Of a stretch of DNA of 46,997 nucleotides, positions 40,646 through 46,997 are shown piece after piece. Below the pieces are notes generated by a model that worked only from the letters and a program-made list of their open reading frames with translations, was not told the DNA's origin and did not search any database. Source of the stretch: JAJFUI01 sp039698035 (lineage in GTDB: Bacteria; Planctomycetota; Planctomycetia; Pirellulales; Thermoguttaceae); the NCBI GenBank assembly GCA_039698035.1, contig JBDKSW010000020.1, positions 1 through 46,997 of the forward strand, written 5' to 3'. Position 1 is the stretch's first letter. Every line of letters begins with the position of its first letter. A program made the position numbers and the translations under genes.

Positions 40646-41734
40646 TTACAGTGAATCGCCCAGGGAGATTCCGAGGGCCCTTGCCGTTCGCACGAGGCCA
40701 CCGGTTGTCGGCACGGTCTTCAGGCGGCCGATGGCTTCCGTGATTTTCACCGACGTCGCGCGGGCGCCGTGGGAAGCCACCATGTACCCGAATTTATCAG
40801 CGGCGATCAGTTCCACCGCCTCGGCCCCGAAGACCGAGCAGAGCGCGCGGTCGAAGTTGGTGGGGCTGCCGCCGCGTTGCAAATGCCCGAGCACGCAGAC
40901 GCGGGTTTCCTTGTTTGTCCGTTTCTCAATTTCCGCAGCGACCACGCTGGCAATGCCTCCCAAGCGGGTCTCGCGGTTGGCTGCCTGGTCCGAGACGGTG
41001 ACAATCTCACCGCCCAGCGCTTGAGCACCTTCGGCCACGATGACCAGGGTGAAGTGTTTGCCCATGCCCTCGCGTTCTTGAATCTTGGCGCAAATGCTGT
41101 CGTAGGCGAACGGAATCTCTGGGATCAGGATGACATCCGCGCCGCCGGAGATTCCGGCATAAATGGCGATCCAGCCGGCATGGCGTCCCATGACTTCGAG
41201 CACCATCACCCGGTTGTGGCTTTCGGCCGTGGTATGAAGGCGGTCGAGGGCGTCGGTGGCGCAGGCAACCGCCGAGTCGAACCCAAACGTGAAAGCGGTG
41301 CCTTCGAGGTCGTTGTCGATCGTCTTGGGCACCCCAACCAAGGGAACACCGCCCTCGAACAACTGCTGCCCAATGCTCAACGAACCATCGCCGCCGATGC
41401 AGACCAAACCGTGAATGTCCAACGTTCGCAGGCCCGACCTGACGCCGTCGATCAACTCTTGAGGGAGACGTCGCGTTTCCCCGAGGCCAACCTTTGCCGA
41501 GAACCGGCCGCTGTTGGCGGTGCCAAGAATCGTCCCGCCGCGGGTCAGAAGCGGGCCGAGCTTCTGATAATCCAATGGCAGATACTTCTGGGGCTCGAGA
41601 ATGCCTTCGTAACCGCCGAGGAAACCGATGGTTTCCCAGCCGCGTTTGGCGGCCGCTTTGGCCACGGCGCGAATCACCGCGTTCAGTCCAGGACAATCGC
41701 CGCCGCCCGTGACGATACCGATCCGATTGGACAC
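40646..41734 (-). CDS. pfkA: 6-phosphofructokinase
   Basis: 362 residues. Phosphorylates fructose 6-phosphate in glycolysis. Nucleotide motif GGGDCPGLNAVIR at 10-22; GGDGS at 114-118; PKTIDND at 136-142; MGRHAGW at 182-188; QRGGSPTNFDR near the C-terminus. Gly in GGDGS (E. coli Gly104) is the ATP-type residue, PPi enzymes having Asp there. Lys in PKTIDND (E. coli Gly124) is the type common in PPi enzymes and in actinobacterial ATP enzymes. The mix fits group III PFKs, most likely ATP-dependent. AAAGGAG precedes the ATG. It starts 38 bases after the end of the ArnT-like gene. Confidence 0.95.
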   Translation of the reverse strand: MSNRIGIVTGGGDCPGLNAVIRAVAKAAAKRGWETIGFLGGYEGILEPQKYLPLDYQKLGPLLTRGGTILGTANSGRFSAKVGLGETRRLPQELIDGVRSGLRTLDIHGLVCIGGDGSLSIGQQLFEGGVPLVGVPKTIDNDLEGTAFTFGFDSAVACATDALDRLHTTAESHNRVMVLEVMGRHAGWIAIYAGISGGADVILIPEIPFAYDSICAKIQEREGMGKHFTLVIVAEGAQALGGEIVTVSDQAANRETRLGGIASVVAAEIEKRTNKETRVCVLGHLQRGGSPTNFDRALCSVFGAEAVELIAADKFGYMVASHGARATSVKITEAIGRLKTVPTTGGLVRTARALGISLGDSL

Positions 41735-41772
41735 GCTTCACTCCTTTGGAAACGAAGACAGGAAAGTTCGCA

Positions 41773-43581
41773 TTATGGCGACAGCTCTGCGGCATCGTCA
41801 AGTTGCGATGCGCGTGCTGGCATTTCCTTGGGCGAACATGCAATCAGAAGCAGACGGTCCGGCCGCATGAAATACGGCACGTCAGCCAACACGGCGGTTC
41901 CATGCGGCAGCAACGGCTGAATGGTTTTCCAATGCCTTGCGGTTGTTATCAGATAGTGGTCGCGGCTGTCGTGGAGAAAACGGACCATCTCGTCCTGGTC
42001 GTCGTTGTCGAACTGTTGGATTGGCTGCCTGGCATAGAACACCCAGCTCGGCTCAAGGCAATTGTAGGCGGCGATGCTGGACTTCTTGCCGGTGGCTCGG
42101 ACGGCATCGAACAATTCGTTGCACCGCTGGTGTTGAGCCACCTTGACCGAGGTGAAGCTGAATAGCATGCAGGCGAAAACGACCGCCGTCAATCCGAAGG
42201 CCGCGATGGCTCGATCGTGCAAGAATCGTTTGAGAAACCAACGCCCCGCGAGTCCTCCGATGACGAGGAACAGGCCGATGACGCCCAGCCAACTATCGCC
42301 CGGCAAGAAGCAATAGCCCGCGACGGCGACGCCGATGCCGATTCCAACGCCCGCCAAAATCAGTCCGCTGAAGGCAAAACGGAACCAGTATTGGGAGGCA
42401 CGTTGCCCTTGGGACAGCCATTGGTCGATGAAGCAGGCCGTCAGCAGGGCGAACGCCGGCAATGCGGGCGTGACATAGCTGGGCAGCTTAGTTCGGGCCA
42501 GCGAAAACACGGCGATATAGACCGACGCCCAGCAGGCGAGGAAGAGGTATTCTGCGCGCGATGCAAGCCGACGGCCGATTTGCGCGGCGGTCTGCTCCAA
42601 GGTCGGGATCAGCAGAAGCGACCAGGGGAAGAAGCTGGCAAGAATGGCGACGAGGTAGTAGAAGAACGGCCCGTCATGCGACTCCATGGGCTCGATCGCA
42701 CGCTGAAAATGATGAACGAGGAAGAAGCCCTTAGGCCATTCGCCCTGTGTGCGGAAACCGACCCACAGATACCATGGGAGCGCCACGGCCAAGGACATTC
42801 CAATGGCGGTCAATGGCCGCATCGACCAGCACACGGCCAGCACGTGCCGCGGTGCAAATGGTCGAAGCAGTCTCCCAAGCCAGTCGGCAAAGGCATCTTC
42901 GGGTGGGCGGCTGGATCTCTCGGTTGCCGGAAGGCGAACGATCAGCAGGAACATTCCGATCACCGCAGTCGGCACGACCAGTCCGACTGGGCCCTTGGCC
43001 AGCACGGCAACGCCCATCAAGGCATACATTAGGGCCACGGTCGGCCAGGAGTCGGGAAAATAGGTCCTGGCGAATTGTGGAACGGGATGTGTTGAGGACG
43101 GTTGGCCCTGATTCGGGCGGAATGCTCCAAGGACGTAGACCAGCGTCGCCAAGGTCGTGAAGAAGATCAACACGGAGTCCGGGGTTGCGGCGCGCGCGGC
43201 CACAGGGAACATCATGCAGGACGCGAGGATGACGGCTGCCCAAAGGCCTGTCTTCGCCGAAAACAATCGCCGTCCGATATGGTAGGTGGCCAACAGCGTT
43301 CCGAGGCCCAGGGCGGCCGACCAGAAGCGAGCGGCGAATTCGTTCACTCCGAACACGGCGTAGGCGGCCATCATGAACCAGTAAAGCAGCACCGGTTTGT
43401 GAATCCGAAGCTCATGGTTGAACATCGGAGTGACCCAATCGCCCCGCTCCATCATCTCGACGGCGCAGCCGGCATTGCGCGGTTCATCTCGGTCCCACAG
43501 CTTGGGCCCGCCGAGGTTCAGGAAGAAAATGAGTCCGGCAATCAGAATGATGAGAACATGGTTTCGCAGTTCGCTCTGCAT
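41773..43581 (-). CDS. ArnT-like (GT83) membrane glycosyltransferase
   Basis: 602 residues with about 12 membrane helices. The first loop holds LWDRDEPRNAGCAVEMMERGDWVTPMFNHELRIHKPVLLYWFMM, the ArnT/PMT_2 signature with the DEPR acidic motif and KPVLLYW. The second loop (LPWYLWVGFRTQGEWPKGFFLVHHFQRA) follows. These enzymes move a sugar (4-amino-arabinose in ArnT itself) from undecaprenyl phosphate to lipid A or other acceptors in the periplasm. Whether this one modifies lipid A is unknown. A periplasmic C-terminal domain (about 470-602) is present. Start at ATG 43581; a frame to 43614 adds 11 residues. Confidence 0.87.
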   Translation of the reverse strand: MQSELRNHVLIILIAGLIFFLNLGGPKLWDRDEPRNAGCAVEMMERGDWVTPMFNHELRIHKPVLLYWFMMAAYAVFGVNEFAARFWSAALGLGTLLATYHIGRRLFSAKTGLWAAVILASCMMFPVAARAATPDSVLIFFTTLATLVYVLGAFRPNQGQPSSTHPVPQFARTYFPDSWPTVALMYALMGVAVLAKGPVGLVVPTAVIGMFLLIVRLPATERSSRPPEDAFADWLGRLLRPFAPRHVLAVCWSMRPLTAIGMSLAVALPWYLWVGFRTQGEWPKGFFLVHHFQRAIEPMESHDGPFFYYLVAILASFFPWSLLLIPTLEQTAAQIGRRLASRAEYLFLACWASVYIAVFSLARTKLPSYVTPALPAFALLTACFIDQWLSQGQRASQYWFRFAFSGLILAGVGIGIGVAVAGYCFLPGDSWLGVIGLFLVIGGLAGRWFLKRFLHDRAIAAFGLTAVVFACMLFSFTSVKVAQHQRCNELFDAVRATGKKSSIAAYNCLEPSWVFYARQPIQQFDNDDQDEMVRFLHDSRDHYLITTARHWKTIQPLLPHGTAVLADVPYFMRPDRLLLIACSPKEMPARASQLDDAAELSP

Positions 43582-43945
43582 GATAGCGCTCCAGAACCTT
43601 GTGGCCGAGCACAAGCGGGCTTCTCGTAGCGATGTTTCTATCGACGACCTCCCTCGAACACCGCAACTCCCCGCATAGCGCCCGGCAGATTTCTCTTGTG
43701 AGATCGTAATGCAGCGTCCAGTTTATCGCGTGGGGGCTGGCAAGTCACCTCCACATGGGCGTCGATTGGCGTGACTTCTGGAAGCTCTTTTCTGAACCGG
43801 CGATGTCTTTCGGCGGCGGCTGGAAAGGCCTGTTCTTGCATCGATTTCGTGTATGATTGGGGCGACCTGAAAGCGGCCTGCTGCTCGAAAAATGGTCTGG
43901 CTGTCATGAGAGTCAAGGAGTCCTGGAAGAGCGAGGAGACTCTCG

Positions 43946-44045
43946 ATGCTGAAGACGACGACATCATTCGGAACAGGTCGTTGCCAAGCTGGGGGGGTGT
44001 CGACGCTTGGCTGGCGGCGGGCCAGACGGTTGACTACACGGTCTA
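43946..44045 (+). pseudogene. Remnant of IS3-type transposase OrfA N-terminus
   Basis: Translating across two frames gives RRRHHSEQVVAKL, then after a G-run (about 44991 minus 1000, at 43990-43997) VDAWLAAGQTVDYTV and a stop. This aligns by eye with the start of IS3-family OrfA proteins (KRRRHTPEQIVRKLREADRLLAxGKTV). One base change near the ATG at 43946 and one at the G7 run break the frame. No helix-turn-helix follows the stop, no OrfB and no terminal repeats are visible, so this is only a scar of about 100 bases, next to the tRNA fragment. Confidence 0.5.
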
Positions 44046-44097
44046 GGCTGGGCTGCGACTTTCGAGAAGGAAGGCGCCAAAGCGGTATTCAGCGCAC

Positions 44098-44124
44098 AAA
44101 AAAACCCGCGAAAACGCAGGGTTT
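44098..44124 (-). terminator. Intrinsic terminator behind the tRNA-Lys fragment
   Basis: Minus strand: AAACCC, T, GCG, loop TTTT, CGC, GGGTTT, then T4 more, giving a nine-pair stem with one bulge and a run of seven T. It begins 8 bases after the 3' end of the tRNA fragment, as expected for the original tRNA gene's terminator. Confidence 0.75.
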
Positions 44125-44131
44125 GTTTGAG

Positions 44132-44175
44132 TGCCCCCTGTAGGACTCGAACCTACAACCCTCTGATTAAGAGTC
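44132..44175 (-). pseudogene. 3' fragment of tRNA-Lys(CTT), probable att site
   Basis: Read on the minus strand, 44175-44132 is the 3' part of a tRNA: two bases of the anticodon stem, loop CTCTTAA (anticodon CTT, 44171-44169), 3' anticodon stem TCAGA, variable loop, a perfect T arm (GTAGG, TTCGAGT, CCTAC), acceptor strand AGGGGGC and discriminator A. No matching 5' half (GCCCCCT, D arm) exists to the right: similarity ends inside the anticodon stem. Such anticodon-to-3'-end pieces are left by integrases that use tRNA genes. Polarity puts chromosome on the left and the inserted element on the right. The intact tRNA-Lys would lie beyond the window. Confidence 0.75.
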
Positions 44176-44233
44176 TCCAAAAAGGCTTTTGTCCTCAGAT
44201 TAACTGTCCATAGCGGCCATTTACAGAATCTAC

Positions 44234-44507
44234 ACTTACGTCTACGAGCGCAAGGCATGGTCACACTCGGCCCTGCCGAGCCCACGACACGGCTCTACGA
44301 GAGCCTGGCGCAACCTTGCGGGCAAGGAAACTGAAACAGGACCCACTGTGCGAGCGGTGCAAAGCCAAGGATGTTGTAAGGCCGGCAAGCCAAGTGCATC
44401 ACGACAAGCCCGTGGCAAGCGGTGGAGCATTGCTGCCACCATTGAGCGAGCTGACAAGCCTGTGTGATGAGTGCCATAAGGAGCTAGAAGTCGAGCGGAG
44501 GGGATAG
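44234..44507 (+). pseudogene. Frameshifted phage HNH endonuclease remnant
   Basis: Two frames joined by one frameshift near 44315 read ...PRHGSTRAWRNL + RARKLKQDPLCERC, then VHHDKPVASGG and LTSLCDECHKE. These are the blocks of phage HNH nucleases: basic helix, DPLCxxC knuckle, HH catalytic pair, GG, LCxxCH. Removing one T in CAACCTTGCGG restores the frame. The usual Asn before the second knuckle is missing (ELTSLC). Phages carry such nucleases beside the terminase genes for DNA packaging, and a terminase remnant does follow at 44595. Confidence 0.65.
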
Positions 44508-44594
44508 GGGGGCTAAGTCCTCTAGGATCGGACGGCCGGACACCGTTGCTCCCCGCCGCTTCTCTCTCGTCAAGTTTTGATATAGGGGGTATGT

Positions 44595-44760
44595 ATGGGA
44601 AAACGAGGCCCGCGGCCGCCAGAGTTACAACGGATGCGTGGCCACAGAGTGACCTGAGCGGAGGCGCGACCGCGTCGTTACCGAGAGAGCCTCTCCTTCG
44701 GTCCCAGCATGGATCAGCGAAGCTGCGCGGTTCGTCGGTTCCGGCACGGTGACGACGTAA
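44595..44760 (+). pseudogene. Remnant of P27-type phage terminase small subunit
   Basis: ATG 44595 opens MGKRGPRPPELQRMRGHRVT and stops at 44657. A +1 shift near 44652 continues PERRRDRVV and ASPSVPAWISEAARFV, ending at the TAA 44758-44760. The KRGPxP...LRG start and the PxxPxWLxxEA block are the landmarks of P27-family small terminases. Order HNH then small terminase matches many tailed phages. Only about 55 codons remain, with no large terminase behind, so the element is decayed. Confidence 0.5.
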
Positions 44761-44814
44761 GCTCGTGGGGGCGTTCGTGGCACGTGGTCGTCCACATTGT
44801 GCTGCGCGGATTGC

Positions 44815-44843
44815 TTGACAGACTTTGCGGAAATTGATAGAAC
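44815..44843 (+). promoter_or_regulatory. Sigma-70-like promoter for the surface protein gene
   Basis: A perfect TTGACA (44815-44820), 17-base spacer and TAGAAC (44838-44843). Transcription would start near 44850, giving a leader of about 125 bases with two hairpins before the ATG at 44975. Confidence 0.6.
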
Positions 44844-44859
44844 TTCCGCCATATCTGCG

Positions 44860-44945
44860 CACCGCCCTACGGGGGTACTCGCGGGCGGTGGTGTATCTGT
44901 CTCTGTTGTGCCACCGTTGGGGTTTTGTCCTGTTCGGTGGCGGTG
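44860..44945 (+). promoter_or_regulatory. 5' leader with competing hairpins
   Basis: Hairpin 1 pairs 44860-44867 (CACCGCCC) with 44883-44890. Hairpin 2 pairs 44910-44916 (GCCACCG) with 44935-44941. The first arm can also pair with 44939-44945 (GGCGGTG), which would break both hairpins. The two states could control expression of the downstream gene. No known riboswitch consensus is recognised. Confidence 0.45.
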
Positions 44946-44974
44946 TCTCTCAATCTGCTGAAAGGGCCAAATCC

Positions 44975-46997
44975 ATGCGCAAACAGGACTTTCTTTCCCG
45001 CTGGAGCGGTCTCCTGGGCGTGTGGGGCCGCAGTCGTCGCGAGAAGAGGGACCGGCCGAGGACTCGCAGCCTGCATCTCGAACCGCTGGAAGTCCGGCAA
45101 CTGCTTACTGTTTTGACTTGGGATCCAAACAAAGACGGAACCTTCGGTGGAACTGGCAATTGGTCGGCCGAGAACGCTTGGCTCGACGAGTCCACGGGCA
45201 CCCGATGCACGTGGGGCAGCAGTCGGAGCGGCGACACGGCGATTTTCAAGGGGACTGCCGGCACGGTGACGGTCGACACGCCAAGCATCCAAGCGGCGAA
45301 GCTGACGTTTTCTGTCGACAGCTACACGATCGATGGCGCCAATCCGTTAACGCTCACAGGCAGCACGTCGGTGATCGCGAATGCCTCGGCGACCATCAAT
45401 GATTCTCTGGCCCTCACCAGCAGCAACCAGAAATGGGTGATTGCATCGGGAGAGACCTTGAGTGTTGCCCAGGGCGTTACGTTCACCAATAAGCGGCTTG
45501 AGATCCAGGGGAGCGGTGTCGTCACTTTTGGCGGGGCGCTGAGCGGTGCGGAACTGCGCGTCGACACCGGCGGCACGGCAACGTTCGCCGGTTCCAGCAG
45601 CCTGACGGCCGACTTGGTCCGAGCTGGCGCGACGACAAGCGGCACGATCAACTGGGACAGCGATGGGACGCTTACCGTTGGTTACTGCCTCTATGTGGGC
45701 TTCAATGGCGGCACCGGCACGTTCAATCAGACGGACGGGCGTGTCACTACCGTCGTTCACAGTACCTTCAATGCGGACGTCGAGTTCTATGCTTCAGGGA
45801 CCTATAACCTGATCGGTGGAACGTTGGAGACGATCTGCATTAACGGAAGCTTTGGTGCGCCAGCCGTATCGGCAGGATGTTCGCTCAACATTACCGACGG
45901 AACATGGATGGCTCTTGGCACGTTTTCCGTGGGTTCCGGCTTGACTGTAACCGTCGCTGATGGGTCCGTCGCGCACCTGAACACCGAGGGTTACAGCGTC
46001 ACCTTGGCCGGCGATGTCTCTGGCGGCGGCACGCTTCTGAAAGAGGGCGCAGGCTCCCTGACGTTAACCGGAAGCACGACCCACACCGGCACGGTTCGCA
46101 TCGGTGCGGGAACCCTCGTGTTAGGCAGTTCCCTCGCCTTGCAGTCCAGCCTGCTGGACATGAACGCAGACGACGAGGGCGAACTCAGCTTCGGGACACT
46201 CACGGCAGCAACGCTGGGCGGCATTCAGGGTTCGCGCGGAATCACCATTCCCAGTGGTGTTGCGCTCACCGTCGGCGGCACGACTTCGACCTACGCAGGC
46301 AGCATCACAGGTTCCGGGCAATTGATCAAGGCAGGCTCCGGCACGCTCAAGTTAAGCGGAGACCTCACGGCTTTCTCCGGCACATGGAGTGTTCAGCAAG
46401 GCACGCTCCTGCTCGGCGCGCTCGATTCGGTGTTTGCCGACTCCGACGAGTTGACCTTCAGCGACCTCCTCTCGAGCGCCTTGCGAGTGGCTGACGCGGC
46501 CGATTCGGGCGGTGAAATCGAAAGTTGGTCCATCAGTCCCGCGCCGACCGATGGAACGTTTGACATCTCGTCCGATGGTATTGTCTCCTGGACGCCCGGC
46601 GCCGACTGCGAGGCGGCCGCGTATGCCGTCACGGTGACCTTCGCCTACGATGGCGGCCTGCAAACGAAGGTCCTTTCGTTTGCCGTCGACCACGAGAACA
46701 CCCCGCCAACGTTCCCGTGTGCGGGCGTGGACGTTGGAACCCCGACGGGGGGCTGGTATAGCCACGAGCTCTACTACGACGTGCAGCCCTCGGGCTCGAC
46801 CGACGTATTCAACGCAACTTTCACAGCCGTCGATGATGGCGGAAGCCTCACCTACGAACTGATTGGAGGGCCGGCCGGCTGTCAGTTCAACAATTCGACC
46901 GGTGAAGTGAGCTTCGCGCTCAGCGACGACCCGTACACCGCGTACGAGTTCTATGTCAAGGCGACGGACGCCGAGGGACTGACCGACATTCTGCATG
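44975..46997 (+). CDS. Large surface protein with autotransporter-type repeats and cadherin-like domains (5' part)
   Basis: The frame is open from ATG 44975 to the window edge: 674 codons, no stop, so the gene continues. A basic N-terminus leads to LHLEPLEVRQLLTVLTWDP (residues 34-52), the LExLExRxLL motif that many large planctomycete extracellular proteins carry in place of a normal signal peptide. From about 50 to 490 it is Gly/Thr/Ser-rich beta-helix sequence with two good autotransporter-associated beta-strand repeats (GGGTLLKEGAGSLTLTG...GTLVLG at about 348-384, and GSGQLIKAGSGTLKLSG...GTLLLG at about 444-482). Residues about 495-674 look like cadherin/Ig-like domains (FNNSTGEVSFALSDD, YVKATDAEGLTD). 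Probably an adhesin or cell-surface protein. It lies within or next to the decayed phage-like element. Confidence 0.8.
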   Translation, partial: MRKQDFLSRWSGLLGVWGRSRREKRDRPRTRSLHLEPLEVRQLLTVLTWDPNKDGTFGGTGNWSAENAWLDESTGTRCTWGSSRSGDTAIFKGTAGTVTVDTPSIQAAKLTFSVDSYTIDGANPLTLTGSTSVIANASATINDSLALTSSNQKWVIASGETLSVAQGVTFTNKRLEIQGSGVVTFGGALSGAELRVDTGGTATFAGSSSLTADLVRAGATTSGTINWDSDGTLTVGYCLYVGFNGGTGTFNQTDGRVTTVVHSTFNADVEFYASGTYNLIGGTLETICINGSFGAPAVSAGCSLNITDGTWMALGTFSVGSGLTVTVADGSVAHLNTEGYSVTLAGDVSGGGTLLKEGAGSLTLTGSTTHTGTVRIGAGTLVLGSSLALQSSLLDMNADDEGELSFGTLTAATLGGIQGSRGITIPSGVALTVGGTTSTYAGSITGSGQLIKAGSGTLKLSGDLTAFSGTWSVQQGTLLLGALDSVFADSDELTFSDLLSSALRVADAADSGGEIESWSISPAPTDGTFDISSDGIVSWTPGADCEAAAYAVTVTFAYDGGLQTKVLSFAVDHENTPPTFPCAGVDVGTPTGGWYSHELYYDVQPSGSTDVFNATFTAVDDGGSLTYELIGGPAGCQFNNSTGEVSFALSDDPYTAYEFYVKATDAEGLTDILH

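Noticed and set aside
43638..43967. A 109-codon minus-strand frame left of the tRNA fragment
   Set aside because: No ribosome-binding site, no recognisable protein, and it overlaps the IS remnant on the other strand.
44186..44212. A tRNA-Asn-like anticodon arm (loop CAGTTAA on the minus strand)
   Set aside because: The stem has only two good pairs plus wobbles and nothing resembling the other arms. Better read as an imperfect repeat of the neighbouring core.
44132..44300. A complete tRNA-Lys gene, or one split by an intron
   Set aside because: No 5' acceptor strand (GCCCCCT) or D arm occurs to the right. Similarity stops two bases into the anticodon stem, as expected for an att fragment.
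1..46997. CRISPR arrays or long tandem repeats
   Set aside because: No regularly spaced identical 20-40 base repeats were found by eye on either strand. The only repetitive part is the irregular QGDK-rich coding region.

Overview
The window looks like a piece of a planctomycete chromosome (class Planctomycetia, probably Pirellulales-like). This rests on the GC-rich coding style, the many genes with weak or no Shine-Dalgarno sites, two adjacent groEL genes, a FtsK/SpoIIIE-type ATPase grouped with WXG100-like proteins, a large secreted protein whose N-terminus carries an LEPLEVRQLL-type motif, and several small proteins of a kind I know only from planctomycetes. No ribosomal RNA gene or CRISPR array is present.

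Left edge to 12 kb. The first ~124 bases are the 3' end of a group II intron (domains V and VI). A Tat-exported FAD oxidoreductase and a secreted Tyr/Trp-rich TPR protein follow. From 10.3 to 2.9 kb a run of minus-strand genes reads proC, two small unknowns, an EfpL/YeiP-type elongation factor, then a compact set of four: a WXG100-like protein, a coiled-coil protein, a second WXG-like protein and a 1,323-residue membrane ATPase with three FtsK/EssC-like modules. I read the last four as a reduced type VII secretion-like locus and as the best candidate for an undescribed system. A zinc-ribbon gene with its own promoter and xseA follow.

12 to 27.5 kb. Mostly envelope genes: a DUF374 acyltransferase, a DUF4239 membrane protein, an AsmA-like protein of 1,042 residues with a small companion gene, a GT39-type glycosyltransferase and a LysM protein. 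These are mixed with hemD, a HIT hydrolase, a giant membrane protein with about 700 residues of Gln/Gly/Asp/Lys-rich sequence, a nucleoside hydrolase and a polytopic membrane protein.

27.5 to 34.5 kb. A protein-folding cluster on the minus strand: groEL2, groES, groEL1, dnaJ, grpE, fmdB-like, yacG. The lead gene groEL2 has a textbook sigma-54 (-24/-12) promoter and a palindrome about 100 bp further upstream, so the whole set may be under RpoN and an enhancer-binding protein instead of HrcA/CIRCE or sigma-32.

34.5 to 43.6 kb. DUF456, a GNAT acetyltransferase overlapping an rlmN-like radical SAM gene, a TMTC-like TPR glycosyltransferase, a sialidase-like secreted protein, a 6-phosphofructokinase with mixed ATP/PPi-type signature residues and an ArnT-like glycosyltransferase.

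Right end. A broken IS3-type transposase start, an intrinsic terminator and the 3' fragment of a tRNA-Lys(CTT) gene form what looks like an attachment-site scar. To its right lie frameshifted remnants of a phage HNH endonuclease and a P27-type small terminase, so a decayed integrated element begins here. After them comes the start of a large surface protein with autotransporter-type beta repeats and cadherin-like domains that runs off the window.
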